The notes beneath the pieces were generated by a model. The model did no database searches. It had not been told where the DNA came from and saw nothing but the letters and a program-made list of their open reading frames with translations. From positions 530,292-594,291 of the forward strand of contig NZ_RDFA01000001.1 of the NCBI RefSeq assembly GCF_004118325.1: a DNA stretch of 64,000 nt, written 5' to 3'. Positions within the stretch are counted from its first letter, which is position 1, and each line of letters begins with the position of its first letter. Positions 34,107 through 43,728 of the stretch are shown piece by piece. The position numbers and the translations under genes are program-made. Source of the DNA: Halorientalis pallida. Lineage in GTDB: Archaea > Halobacteriota > Halobacteria > Halobacteriales > Haloarculaceae.

Positions 34107-34514
34107 ATGGACGTGGAGTTCGAGGCCGGGCCGCCCGACGCCCTGCGCCGCCGCGTGACGATCCTGACCGGGATTCCGGCCCTGCTGGCGACGGTCGTCG
34201 GAACGCTCGGTCCGTTCGTCGTCGACGTGCCGGGACTCACGAACCTCATCTTCGTCGGCGGCGTCTGGTTGCTCGGGAGCTGGTTGCTGGGCCACCGCGA
34301 TAGCTACCGGCTCTCCGAGAGCGGCGTTCGGCGCAGCGGCCGGCTCCGAACCCGCACCTACGACTGGAGCGACTTCGAGGGGTACGAGGCCAGCGACGAG
34401 GCGATGACGCTCTACCGGTCCGGCCCCTGGCCCGCAGTCCGGTTCTCGCTGACCGACACCGAGGAACCCGACCGCGTGCGTGAGGCCGTCTCCCAGCACC
34501 TGTCAGCCGCGTAG
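34107..34514 (+). CDS. two-helix membrane protein with a PH-like C-terminal domain (135 aa)
   Basis: ATG 34107 (MDVEFEAGPPDALRRRVTIL) gives two helices (about 16-40 and 45-65: TNLIFVGGVWLLGSWLLG) and a cytoplasmic part DSYRLSESGVRRSGRLRTRT, YDWSDFEGYEASDEAMTLYR, a pattern like bacterial PH domains. It is the first of three related genes in the window (also 34563 and 49763), linked by a Y/PxW-S/DxF-x-G/S-Y-S-motif before a D-x-x-x-L-strand. The function is unknown. Confidence 0.6.
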   Translation: MDVEFEAGPPDALRRRVTILTGIPALLATVVGTLGPFVVDVPGLTNLIFVGGVWLLGSWLLGHRDSYRLSESGVRRSGRLRTRTYDWSDFEGYEASDEAMTLYRSGPWPAVRFSLTDTEEPDRVREAVSQHLSAA

Positions 34515-34562
34515 CGCACGGCTTCCCCAAAGGATTTGTCCGTGTCAATCGAACGAACGGAT

Positions 34563-35420
34563 ATGCACGAGACGGTTCGTCAGCCCGCCCTCCAGTCTCC
34601 GGACCGGCCGGACACGGTCTTCGCCCTCGTCGCCGGGCTGTACGTCGCCCTCCTGGTCTCGCCCGCCGTCGTGTTCACGGCGACGGTCGCAATACCGCTC
34701 GGCGCGGGTGGGCTATACATCGGCCTGCTCGCGACGGTGACCGCACTCACAGCCGCGGTCACGGTCGCCGTCGGCCGGATGCCCGGCATCGCCGAACGAC
34801 TCGGTGCGTCACGGTTCGTCAGGGGACTCGGCGTCGTCGCGGGCCTCTGTACGATCGGGTACGGCGTCGCCGCGGCCGGTGTCGACGCGTCGGGCACCGA
34901 CGGCGCTTTGATCGCGGGAATCGGCCTGTCGGTGGTCGGGATCGTCACGGGGCTGGCCCTCGTCGCGATGTCTCGGACGCGATACGCGACGGCCGTCGTC
35001 GACGGCGACGCGGTCCGGGCGACCTGGAAGGCCGGCTGGCCTCAGCCGCTCCGGACTCGAGTCCAGGTCGGCGGCTTGATCTGTTACGTCGGCGGGATGG
35101 CGTTGCTCTGGGGTGGCGAGTTCGTCGGTCTCGGCCGACTCTCGTGGCTCGGTGGGCCGGCGTTCGTCGTGGGCGGTGCGTTCTTGGGCCTGGGCCAGCC
35201 TCGTTCCTATCGGCTCGACCCGGTCGGGGTCGAGCGGAGCAACTACATTCACCGGCGGCTCTACGAGTGGGACGCCTTCGAGTCGTTTTCGGTGACCGAA
35301 GACGCGATCGTGCTCCGGCGAGCGGGATGGTGGCAGCCCGACTTCCGCTGCTGGCGCGACGAGATCGATGACGAGGACGAACTGCTCGACGCGCTGGCGG
35401 AGTCCCTGCCACGGGCCTGA
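34563..35420 (+). CDS. multi-pass membrane protein with a PH-like C-terminal domain (285 aa)
   Basis: ATG 34563 gives eight or so hydrophobic segments (for example FALVAGLYVALLVSPAVVF, GGLYIGLLATVTALTAAVTV, LIAGIGLSVVGIVTGLALVA) and a C-terminal soluble end (RSYRLDPVGVERSNYIHRRL, YEWDAFESFSVTEDAIVLRR) paralogous to the gene before it. It starts 48 bases after that gene, so the two probably form an operon. No transporter signature is visible. Confidence 0.65.
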   Translation: MHETVRQPALQSPDRPDTVFALVAGLYVALLVSPAVVFTATVAIPLGAGGLYIGLLATVTALTAAVTVAVGRMPGIAERLGASRFVRGLGVVAGLCTIGYGVAAAGVDASGTDGALIAGIGLSVVGIVTGLALVAMSRTRYATAVVDGDAVRATWKAGWPQPLRTRVQVGGLICYVGGMALLWGGEFVGLGRLSWLGGPAFVVGGAFLGLGQPRSYRLDPVGVERSNYIHRRLYEWDAFESFSVTEDAIVLRRAGWWQPDFRCWRDEIDDEDELLDALAESLPRA

Positions 35421-35466
35421 GCGACGAGTGGGAGTGTTTTTGGGCGGTGCCGCACAAGCCTCAGTC

Positions 35467-36159
35467 GTGAGCGAGCCGATCCCGACTGGCTGTGGGGCCG
35501 TCGACGAGTTGCTGGGCGGCGGCTTCGAGCGCGGCGTCGTCACGCAGTTGTACGGGCCGCCAGCCGCCGGCAAGACCAACCTGGCGCTCTCGGCGGCCGT
35601 CGAGACCGCGGCCCGCGGTGAGTCGGCCCTCTTCATCGACACCGAGGGCATCTCCGTCGACCGGCTCGAACAACTGGCCAGCGCCCGCACGTCGGACGTA
35701 GACGACCTGGCCTCCCGAATCATCGTCTCGGACGTACTCGACTTCGATCAGCAGGGCGAGGCCGTCCGGGACGCCGAGGAGTTCGCCGACCAGGTGGAGT
35801 TGATCGTCCTCGACTCGGCGACCGGCTTCTACCGCATCCGCCGCACCGAGGACGAGGAGGCCGGCGACGCCCTCCGGACCGTCGCCAGGCAGGTGACACA
35901 CCTGCTCTCGTTGGCCCGCAAACACGACCTGGCGGTCGTCATCACAAATCAGGTGTTCACCGATCCGGACAGCGACCGCGCGCGACCGCTGGGCGGACAC
36001 ACCCTGACCCACTGGTCGGGCGTCGTCCTCCGGCTGGAGCGGTTCCGTGGCGGGAACCGCCGGGCGACGCTGGAGAAACACCAGGCCAAACCCGCGGGCG
36101 ACTCGGTGCAGTTCACGATCACCGGTGAGGGACTGCAGTCGGTCGAGGACGTGCCGTAG
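35467..36159 (+). CDS. radB: DNA repair and recombination protein RadB
   Basis: GTG 35467 gives the usual short RadB form of 230 residues. It has Walker A GPPAAGKTN near residue 31, Walker B ELIVLDSATGFYR near residue 115, and the C-terminal HTLTHWSGVVLRLERFRGGN segment of RecA-fold recombinases. It lacks the N-terminal helix-hairpin-helix of RadA. RadB assists RadA in strand exchange and Holliday-junction resolution in archaea. A hairpin terminator follows 30 bases after the stop. Confidence 0.92.
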   Translation: MSEPIPTGCGAVDELLGGGFERGVVTQLYGPPAAGKTNLALSAAVETAARGESALFIDTEGISVDRLEQLASARTSDVDDLASRIIVSDVLDFDQQGEAVRDAEEFADQVELIVLDSATGFYRIRRTEDEEAGDALRTVARQVTHLLSLARKHDLAVVITNQVFTDPDSDRARPLGGHTLTHWSGVVLRLERFRGGNRRATLEKHQAKPAGDSVQFTITGEGLQSVEDVP

Positions 36160-36188
36160 CGGTTGCGCGTCGCGCACGAGGCGGTTCA

Positions 36189-36224
36189 CCGGACGCGAGG
36201 CGAAGCCGAGCGTCCGGCTTTTTT
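36189..36224 (+). terminator. hairpin plus T-run terminator after radB
   Basis: CCGGACGC (36189-36196) and GCGTCCGG (36210-36217) form an 8-bp stem with a 13-base loop, followed by C and TTTTTT (36219-36224). Another TTTTTT run occurs at 36233-36238. This suits termination of radB. The left arm lies in GCGGTTCACCGGACGCGAGGC, 21 bases that recur exactly at 37124-37144. Confidence 0.65.
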
Positions 36225-36293
36225 CACGCACGTTTTTTCGCGGGGGTTGAGCGCTCGTCAGAGGCGAGCGCGATGCCCCCGTTAAAAAAGGTG

Positions 36294-36980
36294 CTAGTAA
36301 ATGAGGGCGTCGTCGTTCTCGACCATGTACAGCGTGCGGGCGGCGATGTTGACGGCGTGGTCGCCGACGCGTTCGAGATCCCGGATGGTCAACAGGAGCC
36401 GCGAGACTTCGGTCATGAACGTCTCGATGTCGTCTTCGTCGATGCCCTCGCGCTCGTCGAGTTCGGTCTCGATGAGGTCGCGGACGACGGTCTCCGAGGC
36501 GGCCTCGCAGTGGGCGTCGATGTCGTCGTCGCGCTCGGCGATCTCGAAGCAGTCCTCGGGCTCCTGTGCGGCGTAGGCGGCCATCGCGTCCTCGACCATG
36601 TCCAGGGTCTCGTCGCCGATGGACTGGATGTCCACGTCGGGGAACACGTCGCGTTCGGCCTCCAGCGCGTACTCCCCGAGGTTCGTGGCGAGGTCGCCGA
36701 TCCGTTCGAGGTCGGTGATGATCTTGAACGAGGCGGCGATGAAGCGCAGGTCGCCCGCGACGGGCTGTTGGAGGGCAAAGAGGTCGATACAGTCCTGTTC
36801 CAGATCCAGATAGAGTTCGTTGATCTCGTGGTCGCCCTCGATGACCTCGCGAGCGAGGTCCGCGTCTTTCCGTTCCAGTGCGTCCAGTCCCATCCGGAAC
36901 CGTTCGAGGACGACTTCGCTCATGTAGAGCACGTCGTCTTCGAGGTCCGCCAACTGCTGTTGATAATCTTCACGCGGCAT
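36294..36980 (-). CDS. PhoU-type phosphate regulator
   Basis: The 228-residue protein has two PhoU repeats. The first holds the near-identical helix DLEQDCIDLFALQQPVAGDL, the second EVSRLLLTIRDLERVGDHAV. It ends NDDALIY like the neighbouring PhoU, so they are related duplicates. It is the distal gene of the pst cluster. A TATA-like GTATATAG at 37021-37030 lies about 45 bases upstream, so it may be transcribed on its own too. Role: metal-bound phosphate-status signal to the Pst transporter. Confidence 0.9.
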   Translation of the reverse strand: MPREDYQQQLADLEDDVLYMSEVVLERFRMGLDALERKDADLAREVIEGDHEINELYLDLEQDCIDLFALQQPVAGDLRFIAASFKIITDLERIGDLATNLGEYALEAERDVFPDVDIQSIGDETLDMVEDAMAAYAAQEPEDCFEIAERDDDIDAHCEAASETVVRDLIETELDEREGIDEDDIETFMTEVSRLLLTIRDLERVGDHAVNIAARTLYMVENDDALIY

Positions 36981-37123
36981 ATTGGCCCCGTGACTGCCTG
37001 CACAAAAGTGCCTTTCGTTCGTCTATATACTCTCAATAGTCGACAATAGGACAGGTCGGTACGGCGGATTGCCGGAAACACCGGTCGTAGTCGGAGAGCA
37101 GCATCCGCGCGAGTGGAGCGAGC

Positions 37124-37162
37124 GCGGTTCACCGGACGCGAGGCCTGCGGCCGAGCGTCCGG
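37124..37162. repeat. second copy of the GCGGTTCACCGGACGC hairpin element
   Basis: The stretch 37124-37144 is identical to 36181-36201, and GCGTCCGG at 37155-37162 again pairs with CCGGACGC at 37132-37139. It lies 8 bases after the end of the phoU gene transcribed leftward, in a fitting place for termination. The loop sequence differs from copy 1. Confidence 0.5.
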
Positions 37163-37169
37163 GACGTAT

Positions 37170-37838
37170 TTAGTAGATCAGCGCGTCGTCGTTCTCGGCC
37201 ATGTACAGCGTGCGCGCGGCGATGTTGACGGCGTGGTCGCCGATGCGTTCGATGTCACGGATCGTCAGGAGGACACGTGTGACTTCGGTGAGCAGCAGTT
37301 CCAGTTCATCCGCGTCGGGGTCGCGGTCGACGAGGTAGCGGATCACCTGCTGGGCGACCCGCTCACAGCGGCCATCGAGGTCGTCGTCGCGGTCGGCGAT
37401 CGCACTACAGCGTGTGGGGTCGCCGTCCTCGTAGGCGGCCAGCGCGTCGTCGAGCATGCCGACGGCGGTCGTCGCGAGATCGGTGAGCCCCAAGTCGGGA
37501 AATACCTCGTCTTCGGCGCCGACGACGTACGCGGCGAGGTTCGCGGCGAGGTCGGCGATCCGTTCGAGGTCGGTGAGGATCTTGAACGAGGCGGCGACGA
37601 AACGAAGGTCACCCGCGACGGGCTGCTGGAGGGCAAAGAGGTCGATACAGTCCTGTTCGAGGTCGAGATACCGCTCGTTGATCTCGGAGTCGGCGTCGGC
37701 GATGCGGGCGGCCACGGACACGTCGTGACTGTCGAGGGCAGTGATGGATTTCCGGAGGCGGGTCGAGACGACCTCACCGAGCCGGACCACCTCGTCCCGG
37801 AGCGCGTCGAGTTCGCGCTGGAACTCGTCGCGGGCCAT
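37170..37838 (-). CDS. phoU: PhoU-type phosphate regulator, pst operon copy
   Basis: The 222-residue protein has the double-repeat PhoU layout with the same signature block DLEQDCIDLFALQQPVAGDL and ending NDDALIY as the downstream copy. The ATG is 3 bases downstream of the pstB stop, so both are co-transcribed. PhoU inhibits Pst transport and conveys phosphate sufficiency; the partner kinase PhoR, common in bacteria, is not seen here. Confidence 0.9.
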   Translation of the reverse strand: MARDEFQRELDALRDEVVRLGEVVSTRLRKSITALDSHDVSVAARIADADSEINERYLDLEQDCIDLFALQQPVAGDLRFVAASFKILTDLERIADLAANLAAYVVGAEDEVFPDLGLTDLATTAVGMLDDALAAYEDGDPTRCSAIADRDDDLDGRCERVAQQVIRYLVDRDPDADELELLLTEVTRVLLTIRDIERIGDHAVNIAARTLYMAENDDALIY

Positions 37839-37841
37839 CCG

Positions 37842-38807
37842 TCACCCGAACTTGCCGGTGATGTAGTCCTCGACGCGCTGGCTCTCGGGATTCTCGAAGA
37901 TCTTGTCCGTGTCGTCGTACTCGACGAGTTCACCGCCAGTGAGGAAGACCGCGGTCTGATCGGAGATCCGGGCCGCCTGCTGCATGTTGTGCGTGACGAT
38001 GACGACGGTGTAGTCCTTGGCCAGTTCGGTGACCAGGTCCTCGATCTTCGAGGTGGCGATGGGGTCGAGCGCCGAGGCCGGCTCGTCCATGAGGATGACC
38101 TCGGGGTCGACGGCGAGACAGCGAGCGATACAGAGACGCTGCTGTTGTCCACCGGAGAGGCCAAGCGCGTTGTCGTCGAGGCGGTCCTGCACTTCGTCCC
38201 AGAGCGCGGCCTGGCGCAGCGACCGTTCGACGAGTTCGGCCTCTTTTTCAGAGTCGTCGTTGCCGAACAACCGCGCCAGCAGCCCCTTGTTGATCTCGCC
38301 GTGTTTGCGCGGTCCGTAGGAGATGTTGTCCCGGATGGACTTGGGGAAGGGGTTGGGCGACTGGAACACCATGCCGATGCGCTTGCGGAGTTCCACGAGG
38401 TTCGTGTTGGGATCGTAGATCTCCATCCCGTCGAGTTCGACCGAGCCATCGATGCGAGCGGCCTTGATCCGGTCGTTCATGCGGTTGAGACACCGGAGAT
38501 AGGTGGACTTCCCACAGCCCGAGGGACCGATGAGTGCGGTGACACTCTTCTCGGGAATCTCCATCGAGACGTCTTTGAGTGCGTGATCGTCGCCGTACCA
38601 GACGTCCAGGTTCTCGACGGTGAGTTTCGAGGGGCCGTCGAACCGGTAGTCGGTCCACTCGTCGCGGACCTGCTCTTCGCTCTCGCCGGCCGTCGTGGTG
38701 GTCGAGGTTTCGACTCCTGCGGTCGCGCCGAGTCCGCTGTCGGTACCCGAGTCGGTGCTAACGTTCGTGTCCGTCTCCGTATCCGTGTCGCCGATCTGAT
38801 TATTCAT
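37842..38807 (-). CDS. pstB: phosphate ABC transporter ATP-binding protein
   Basis: ATG 38807 gives 321 residues. The N-terminal ~60 residues are a Thr/Ser/Asp-rich extension ([18 protein letters not shown]). The rest is a standard Pst[21 protein letters not shown], Walker [11 protein letters not shown]-loop [10 protein letters not shown], signature [20 protein letters not shown], Walker [13 protein letters not shown], and H-loop [13 protein letters not shown]. The acidic/Ser tail is longer than in bacteria. The start overlaps the end of pstA by 8 bases. Confidence 0.93.
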   Translation of the reverse strand: MNNQIGDTDTETDTNVSTDSGTDSGLGATAGVETSTTTTAGESEEQVRDEWTDYRFDGPSKLTVENLDVWYGDDHALKDVSMEIPEKSVTALIGPSGCGKSTYLRCLNRMNDRIKAARIDGSVELDGMEIYDPNTNLVELRKRIGMVFQSPNPFPKSIRDNISYGPRKHGEINKGLLARLFGNDDSEKEAELVERSLRQAALWDEVQDRLDDNALGLSGGQQQRLCIARCLAVDPEVILMDEPASALDPIATSKIEDLVTELAKDYTVVIVTHNMQQAARISDQTAVFLTGGELVEYDDTDKIFENPESQRVEDYITGKFG

Positions 38808-41457
38808 AGTTGATCTTCCTCCTGAAGTAGGTCCGAGCAGTGATCCCGACGGCGTAGAACGACAGGACGACCACGAGTAACATAAACGCGGTGGCCCAGC
38901 CTTTCGAGGCGGAGCCACTGACCCCCGCGGTGATGATCGCCCACACCTGCGTCGGGAGTGCGGCCGAACTAGTGAGCAGCGCGTCGTTCGTGACGAACGG
39001 TGGCGACGTGGTGAACGCGAAGCCACCGAGCACGTCGATGGCGTTCGTCGCATTGATCTCCGATCCGAGGACGAGGATGAGGGGCGCGGTCTCGCCCGCG
39101 ATACGGCCGACACCGAGGATGACGCCCGTCACGACACCCGGCATCGCCGCCGGAATGACGACGCTCCGGATCGTCTTCCACTTGTCGACACCCAGTGCTG
39201 CGCTGGCGTCCCGGTACTCGTCCGGGACCGACTTGATCGCCTCCCGGCTGGTGATGACCACGAGCGGGAGCAACATGAACGAGAGCGTCAGTTGCGCGGC
39301 CAGCAGCGACAGGTTGTCACCGAGCCGGGGGATCAGGAACGCCGCGCCGAACAGCCCGAACACGATGCTGGGTGTGCTCCAGAGCGCGTTCGTCGCGGTT
39401 TCGACCACTTCGGTGAACCGGCCCTGCTCCGCGTACTCTGTGAGGAACACCGCCGCCCCGAGACCGAGCGGGACCGCGAACAGCGATGCTCCGATGACGA
39501 TCCAGATGGTCCCGACGATGGCCGGGTAGATACCACCCGGAGCCTCGCCGAGCGGGATCGCCCCCTGGAGCACCGCCGGCCACGAGAGCGATCCCTGAAT
39601 TCCGATCTCGATCGGTCCGAGCACGAACGGTACCTCGCTCGTCGCGGCGACGTGGAGGCCGATCAGCGTCAGGTACCCGGCGGCAGCCGCGAGTCCGAGC
39701 GTTACCTGGTCACCCAGGATTCGGTGTCTGAGCGTGTCGTCCGTGGCACGTCTCGCCCTCGAAGCCAGCCCGGCGGCACAGGTCGACGCGAGTGCCGCGA
39801 TCACGGCGACGACACCGACGGGTGCGACGGGACCGAGCCGCGGATTCGAGACTGCCGTCCACTCGAACACCACCACTGCGGTCAGCAGGGCGACACCACC
39901 GAGGAGCCCGACGTTGAGCAACTGCGAATTCCGGTGTGCGCGGTCGGCGAGACTCCCCTCGCCGGTCACGAGGGGGCCCAGGGGCGCGAGTGCGAGAGCG
40001 GCCACCGCGACCGCCCCCAGCGTGGCGACCCCGATGCCGATGGGCAGGCCGTCGAGCACCGGCCCGATCCCGATGTAGACCAGGCTCAACAGACCCAACA
40101 GTCCGATGGCTGCCGGGAGTCCCTGTCGGACGGACGAGAGTTGCTCGTATTCGGTCCCGACGTCCCGGAGACTGCCGTACCGTCGAAGGAAGTACGTGAA
40201 CAGCAGTGCCCCGGAGACGATCACCAGCAGGTTCCCGACCTGCAACGACGGTGTCACACTGACGGCCGTATCGAGCATGACCGTACTTCGGTCGACCAGA
40301 ATCGCGTACTGGTAGGGCACCTCGAACGTCGTTCCGGTGACGAAGATCCCGAGCAGGAGTGTCGCGAGGGAACCGACGGCCGCGAGCGGAATTACACGGA
40401 AAAACTGGCGTGCGGCAGTGTGCCACTCGTCGGTCCCTGCCGGTGCCCGTGCGTATTGGATGGTCAGCACGAGCGGCGGTGTGAGGACCACGAGCAACGA
40501 AAGTGCGCCGATGGTGAATCCGTGGAACGCCCAGCTGACGCCTTTCACCGTGACGTAGGTCACGATTGCGACCATCACCGCGACCATCAGGAACGCGTTG
40601 AGGTTGATGACGAAGAAGGCCCCGTACTGTCGACCCCTGGCCCCGAAGTCGGCGCGGCATTTCGCCGCCGACCAACTGGTCAGCAGCGAGCCGAACAACA
40701 CGAACAACGGAATGATCGACCCGCCAGTGAAACCCCCACTGAGGTTCTCGGGAGCCCACTGCCAGCCGACACCGATGGCGGCCGTCGCGATAGTCGCACC
40801 GAAGACGCCGAGAATCAGCGCTGGTGGCAGCGTGGATCCCAGATCCTCGCGCGGTCCGATCGTCAGCGCGCCGAAGCCGACTCCGAGCGCGACGGCGCCC
40901 AACAGCCACAACGGAACGCCAACGACGGCCGAGGGGACGCCGGGAAGGGAACCGACGATGACCGCGCCGGTGATCGCCCCGATGACACCGAACGCCAGCC
41001 CCGCGAGCAACCCCGCGGTTCGGCTCGGGTCCGTGTCGACGAGTTCGAGCCGCGAGGCCACGCCCCCGGCGGCCAGGAGGCCGGCCTCGACGAGCAGGAT
41101 TAGCCCGAGCATCGTCGCCAGCGAAACCGGGAGGGCGACGGCCGCGACGGTCAACCCGACGAGGCCCACGAGCAGGCCGAAGGCGACACCCCGGACCCGC
41201 TGGGACGTGACCGGCACCACGTTCGCGTAAGAGAACACGGCGACGATACCGACTCCACCTGCGGTGGCCGCGAGGAGGAGGCCAAAGAAGTTGATCAGTT
41301 CCGTGCCGGTGGCCCCGAGCGGAACGGCATCGGCGAACGTGAGCATCCCGACGACGAACGTGACGATACTGAGCGCGATGCCCACGTCCATCGCCCGGTC
41401 GTAGACGTTCGACTCGACGCTGACGAGCTCGTTTTCGCGTGCGTACCCTTCGCTCAT
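38800..41457 (-). CDS. pstA: phosphate ABC transporter permease PstA with a very long N-terminal membrane extension
   Basis: The protein has 885 residues. Only the last ~270 resemble standard PstA: helices from [20 protein letters not shown], then [20 protein letters not shown], and the coupling helix [20 protein letters not shown] before [20 protein letters not shown]. The upstream ~600 residues contain about 15 more hydrophobic segments with short loops (for example [20 protein letters not shown] and [20 protein letters not shown]), without a recognised domain. Typical PstA has about 280-300 residues. It sits between pstC and pstB with 4-8-base overlaps, so it is the PstA of this operon. 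Whether the extension is one chain or is processed is unknown. Confidence 0.85.
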   Translation of the reverse strand: MSEGYARENELVSVESNVYDRAMDVGIALSIVTFVVGMLTFADAVPLGATGTELINFFGLLLAATAGGVGIVAVFSYANVVPVTSQRVRGVAFGLLVGLVGLTVAAVALPVSLATMLGLILLVEAGLLAAGGVASRLELVDTDPSRTAGLLAGLAFGVIGAITGAVIVGSLPGVPSAVVGVPLWLLGAVALGVGFGALTIGPREDLGSTLPPALILGVFGATIATAAIGVGWQWAPENLSGGFTGGSIIPLFVLFGSLLTSWSAAKCRADFGARGRQYGAFFVINLNAFLMVAVMVAIVTYVTVKGVSWAFHGFTIGALSLLVVLTPPLVLTIQYARAPAGTDEWHTAARQFFRVIPLAAVGSLATLLLGIFVTGTTFEVPYQYAILVDRSTVMLDTAVSVTPSLQVGNLLVIVSGALLFTYFLRRYGSLRDVGTEYEQLSSVRQGLPAAIGLLGLLSLVYIGIGPVLDGLPIGIGVATLGAVAVAALALAPLGPLVTGEGSLADRAHRNSQLLNVGLLGGVALLTAVVVFEWTAVSNPRLGPVAPVGVVAVIAALASTCAAGLASRARRATDDTLRHRILGDQVTLGLAAAAGYLTLIGLHVAATSEVPFVLGPIEIGIQGSLSWPAVLQGAIPLGEAPGGIYPAIVGTIWIVIGASLFAVPLGLGAAVFLTEYAEQGRFTEVVETATNALWSTPSIVFGLFGAAFLIPRLGDNLSLLAAQLTLSFMLLPLVVITSREAIKSVPDEYRDASAALGVDKWKTIRSVVIPAAMPGVVTGVILGVGRIAGETAPLILVLGSEINATNAIDVLGGFAFTTSPPFVTNDALLTSSAALPTQVWAIITAGVSGSASKGWATAFMLLVVVLSFYAVGITARTYFRRKINYE

Positions 41458-42575
41458 TGTTGACCCTGCATTTGTTCGCTGATGCGTCGTTCGATGTACT
41501 GTGAGACGACGCTCATTCCCGCGACGATGACGAACAGTAACACACCAGCGACGAACAACACGTCGACCGTGCTGGCCGATGCACTCCCGTAGTTGTGCGC
41601 GATGGCGCTCGTCAGCGTCGAACTCGCGTCGAACATGTCGAACAGCGGGACCGTCGGCTGGACGACGGCACCCAGAATCGCCGCGACGGCCATCGTCTCA
41701 CCGATGGCCCGACCCAGGCCGAGAATGATCGCCGCCGAGATGCCCGAGGAGGCCGCCGGCACCGAGATGCTCTTCATCGTCTGCCAGCGAGTCGCGCCCA
41801 TGGCAGCGGCGCCGTCGCTCATCGAATTCGGGACGCTCGCCAGTGCGTCTTCCGCAACGGAGACGACGGTCGGCAATGCCATGACCCCGACGACGAGGCC
41901 GGCGATCAGATAGCTTGCCCCGTCGTCGAGGAACGATTTCTGGATGAATCCGTTCAGGACGATGAAACCGATGAACCCGAAGACGATGGACGGAATCCCG
42001 GCCAGAATCTCGATCCCCGGTTTGATGATCTCCCGGAGCCGGTCACTGGCGACTTCCGAGATGAACAGCGCACCCATGACGCCCAGCGGCCCCGCGATGA
42101 GACCCGCGATGGTCGTCACGATGATCGTCGCCCAGATCAGTGGGACCAGCGAGTACACGCCCGCCCGGGGGTTCCAGATCGAATCAGCAGCGGGCAGAAG
42201 GAAGTCGAGCCAGAGGAACCACTGTGGCTCACCGTTCACGATCGGGATCGTCAGGAGATCGAGCCCGTGTGCCGCGAACGCCGGTGCCGCACTCAGGAAC
42301 AGGTAGACGGTGATGAACGTCACCGTCAACACCGTCAGTACGGTCGCGACGAGTGTCAGCAGTCGGGCCATCTCGGCCTGATGGGTCGTCCACCCGTACG
42401 CGCTCGCGGCGACGAACGCGGCGAGTACCGGAAGCGCGAACCCTGGTGCGACCAGGACACAGAGGATAGTCCCCACCAGAAGGAGGACCGACAGGCCAAC
42501 CGTACGGAGCGCTCCTTCTGTCGGGTCCTCTCCGAGTATCGCTTCCTGTACGTCCGCCGTGACTGCGCTGAGCAT
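41454..42575 (-). CDS. pstC: phosphate ABC transporter permease PstC
   Basis: The 373-residue protein has an N-terminal ~90-residue pair of helices, then the BPD_transp_1 domain: IWATIIVTTIAGLIAGPLGV, ILAGIPSIVFGFIGFIVLNG, the coupling helix DGAAAMGATRWQTMKSI, and AAIILGLGRAIGETMAVAAI. It pairs with PstA to make the membrane channel. It starts 94 bases after the pstS stop and overlaps the pstA start. Length is slightly more than usual. Confidence 0.92.
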   Translation of the reverse strand: MLSAVTADVQEAILGEDPTEGALRTVGLSVLLLVGTILCVLVAPGFALPVLAAFVAASAYGWTTHQAEMARLLTLVATVLTVLTVTFITVYLFLSAAPAFAAHGLDLLTIPIVNGEPQWFLWLDFLLPAADSIWNPRAGVYSLVPLIWATIIVTTIAGLIAGPLGVMGALFISEVASDRLREIIKPGIEILAGIPSIVFGFIGFIVLNGFIQKSFLDDGASYLIAGLVVGVMALPTVVSVAEDALASVPNSMSDGAAAMGATRWQTMKSISVPAASSGISAAIILGLGRAIGETMAVAAILGAVVQPTVPLFDMFDASSTLTSAIAHNYGSASASTVDVLFVAGVLLFVIVAGMSVVSQYIERRISEQMQGQQ

Positions 42576-42669
42576 TCAGTGTACCACCGTATGTCTTGCT
42601 GTATTCGCTAACTGTTTTCTAACTCTATCGATTCGGCCCAACGCCGCTTCAAAAAACGACGAGACTACG

Positions 42670-43728
42670 TCAGGACTGCGACGGGAGCTTGTTCTTCTGT
42701 TCCTTCTGCCGGCGGGCTCCGAGCTTGAAGTAGTTGTTCGGGCCGACGAAGGTGTCCTGCCCGAAGTCGTGCAGGACCATGTTGATGACTGCGGCCTCCT
42801 GCTTGGAAGTGCCGTCCCACGTGTAACAGTGCAGGTCACGCGAGAGTGGGTATTCCGTCGAGTCCAGCCCGTTCTGATCGTCCTGATAGGAGTAGGTCGT
42901 GCCTTCCCACTCCAGCGAGATGGGCGAGAGCCCGTCGGTGTCGATGAACGCGAGCGCCAGGTAGCTGATCGCGTTGTCGGCCTGTGCGACGGCCGAAGCG
43001 AGCTGCTGGTTCTGACCGTACCGGTTGGCGACCGTGGTGTCGGCCTCGGGGTCGTCGAAGACGTTGCTCACGAAGGAAGTACGGGTTCCCGACCCCTTGA
43101 CGCGGCCGAGCACCTGGATTTCGCGGTTCGGCCCACCGAGTTCGCTCCAGTTGGTGAGTCGACCCTTGTACATGTCCTTGAGCTGCTGACCGGTGATGCC
43201 GGAGACGCCTGCGTCGGCGATCTCCTGGGAGACGACGAGCGGCTGGCCGTCGACGCCGACCACGTGGTCGATGAACTTCTCGTAGGAGTCGCGGTCGGGG
43301 AGCTCGTCCTCGACGTTCCCCGAGGAGTTCCCGATATCGTACTGGCCGTTCTTGACCTTCTCGACGCCCGTCCCGGAGTGGGAGAGACCGACGGTGAAGG
43401 GGAACGGTGGCTGGCCCTCCGAGGCAGGCTCGAAGCCGTACAGACCGGCCCAGTAATCGGACAGGTTCTTGTCCGTGCTGATGTTGTAATCGGCGTACGG
43501 CCAGTACTCCGTGTCGTCGGCCGGGCGGTTGCCCTGCCAGTACGACGCCGCGGTGTTCATGATCGGGTAGACGGTCGAGGACCCACCGGAGGTCAGCGTC
43601 CCCGGGCCGTCGCTCCCGCTGCCGTCGCCACCGCCGATACAACCGGCGAGTGCTGTCCCTGCGATCCCAGTTCCCGCTGCGGCCACGAACTTCCGGCGCG
43701 AAAGGCCAGAGTCTGATTCGTGCGTCAT
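42670..43728 (-). CDS. pstS: phosphate-binding lipoprotein PstS
   Basis: ATG 43728 (MTHESDSGLSRRKFV) is a Tat twin-arginine signal ending in the lipobox TALAGCIGG, so the mature protein is lipid-anchored outside the membrane. The 352-residue protein has PstS phosphate-ligand segments: SGGSSTVYPIMNTAASYW, VGLSHSGTGVEKVKNGQYDI, and LGRVKGSGTRTSFVSNVF. It is the first gene of pstSCAB-phoU. A TATA-like TATTTATTC lies about 28 bases before the ATG. It supplies phosphate to PstC/PstA. Confidence 0.93.
   Translation of the reverse strand: MTHESDSGLSRRKFVAAAGTGIAGTALAGCIGGGDGSGSDGPGTLTSGGSSTVYPIMNTAASYWQGNRPADDTEYWPYADYNISTDKNLSDYWAGLYGFEPASEGQPPFPFTVGLSHSGTGVEKVKNGQYDIGNSSGNVEDELPDRDSYEKFIDHVVGVDGQPLVVSQEIADAGVSGITGQQLKDMYKGRLTNWSELGGPNREIQVLGRVKGSGTRTSFVSNVFDDPEADTTVANRYGQNQQLASAVAQADNAISYLALAFIDTDGLSPISLEWEGTTYSYQDDQNGLDSTEYPLSRDLHCYTWDGTSKQEAAVINMVLHDFGQDTFVGPNNYFKLGARRQKEQKNKLPSQS

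Noticed and set aside
39292..41103. A 603-codon open frame antisense to pstA
   Set aside because: The translation is charged low-complexity sequence, typical of reverse-complemented hydrophobic coding DNA; pstA explains the locus.
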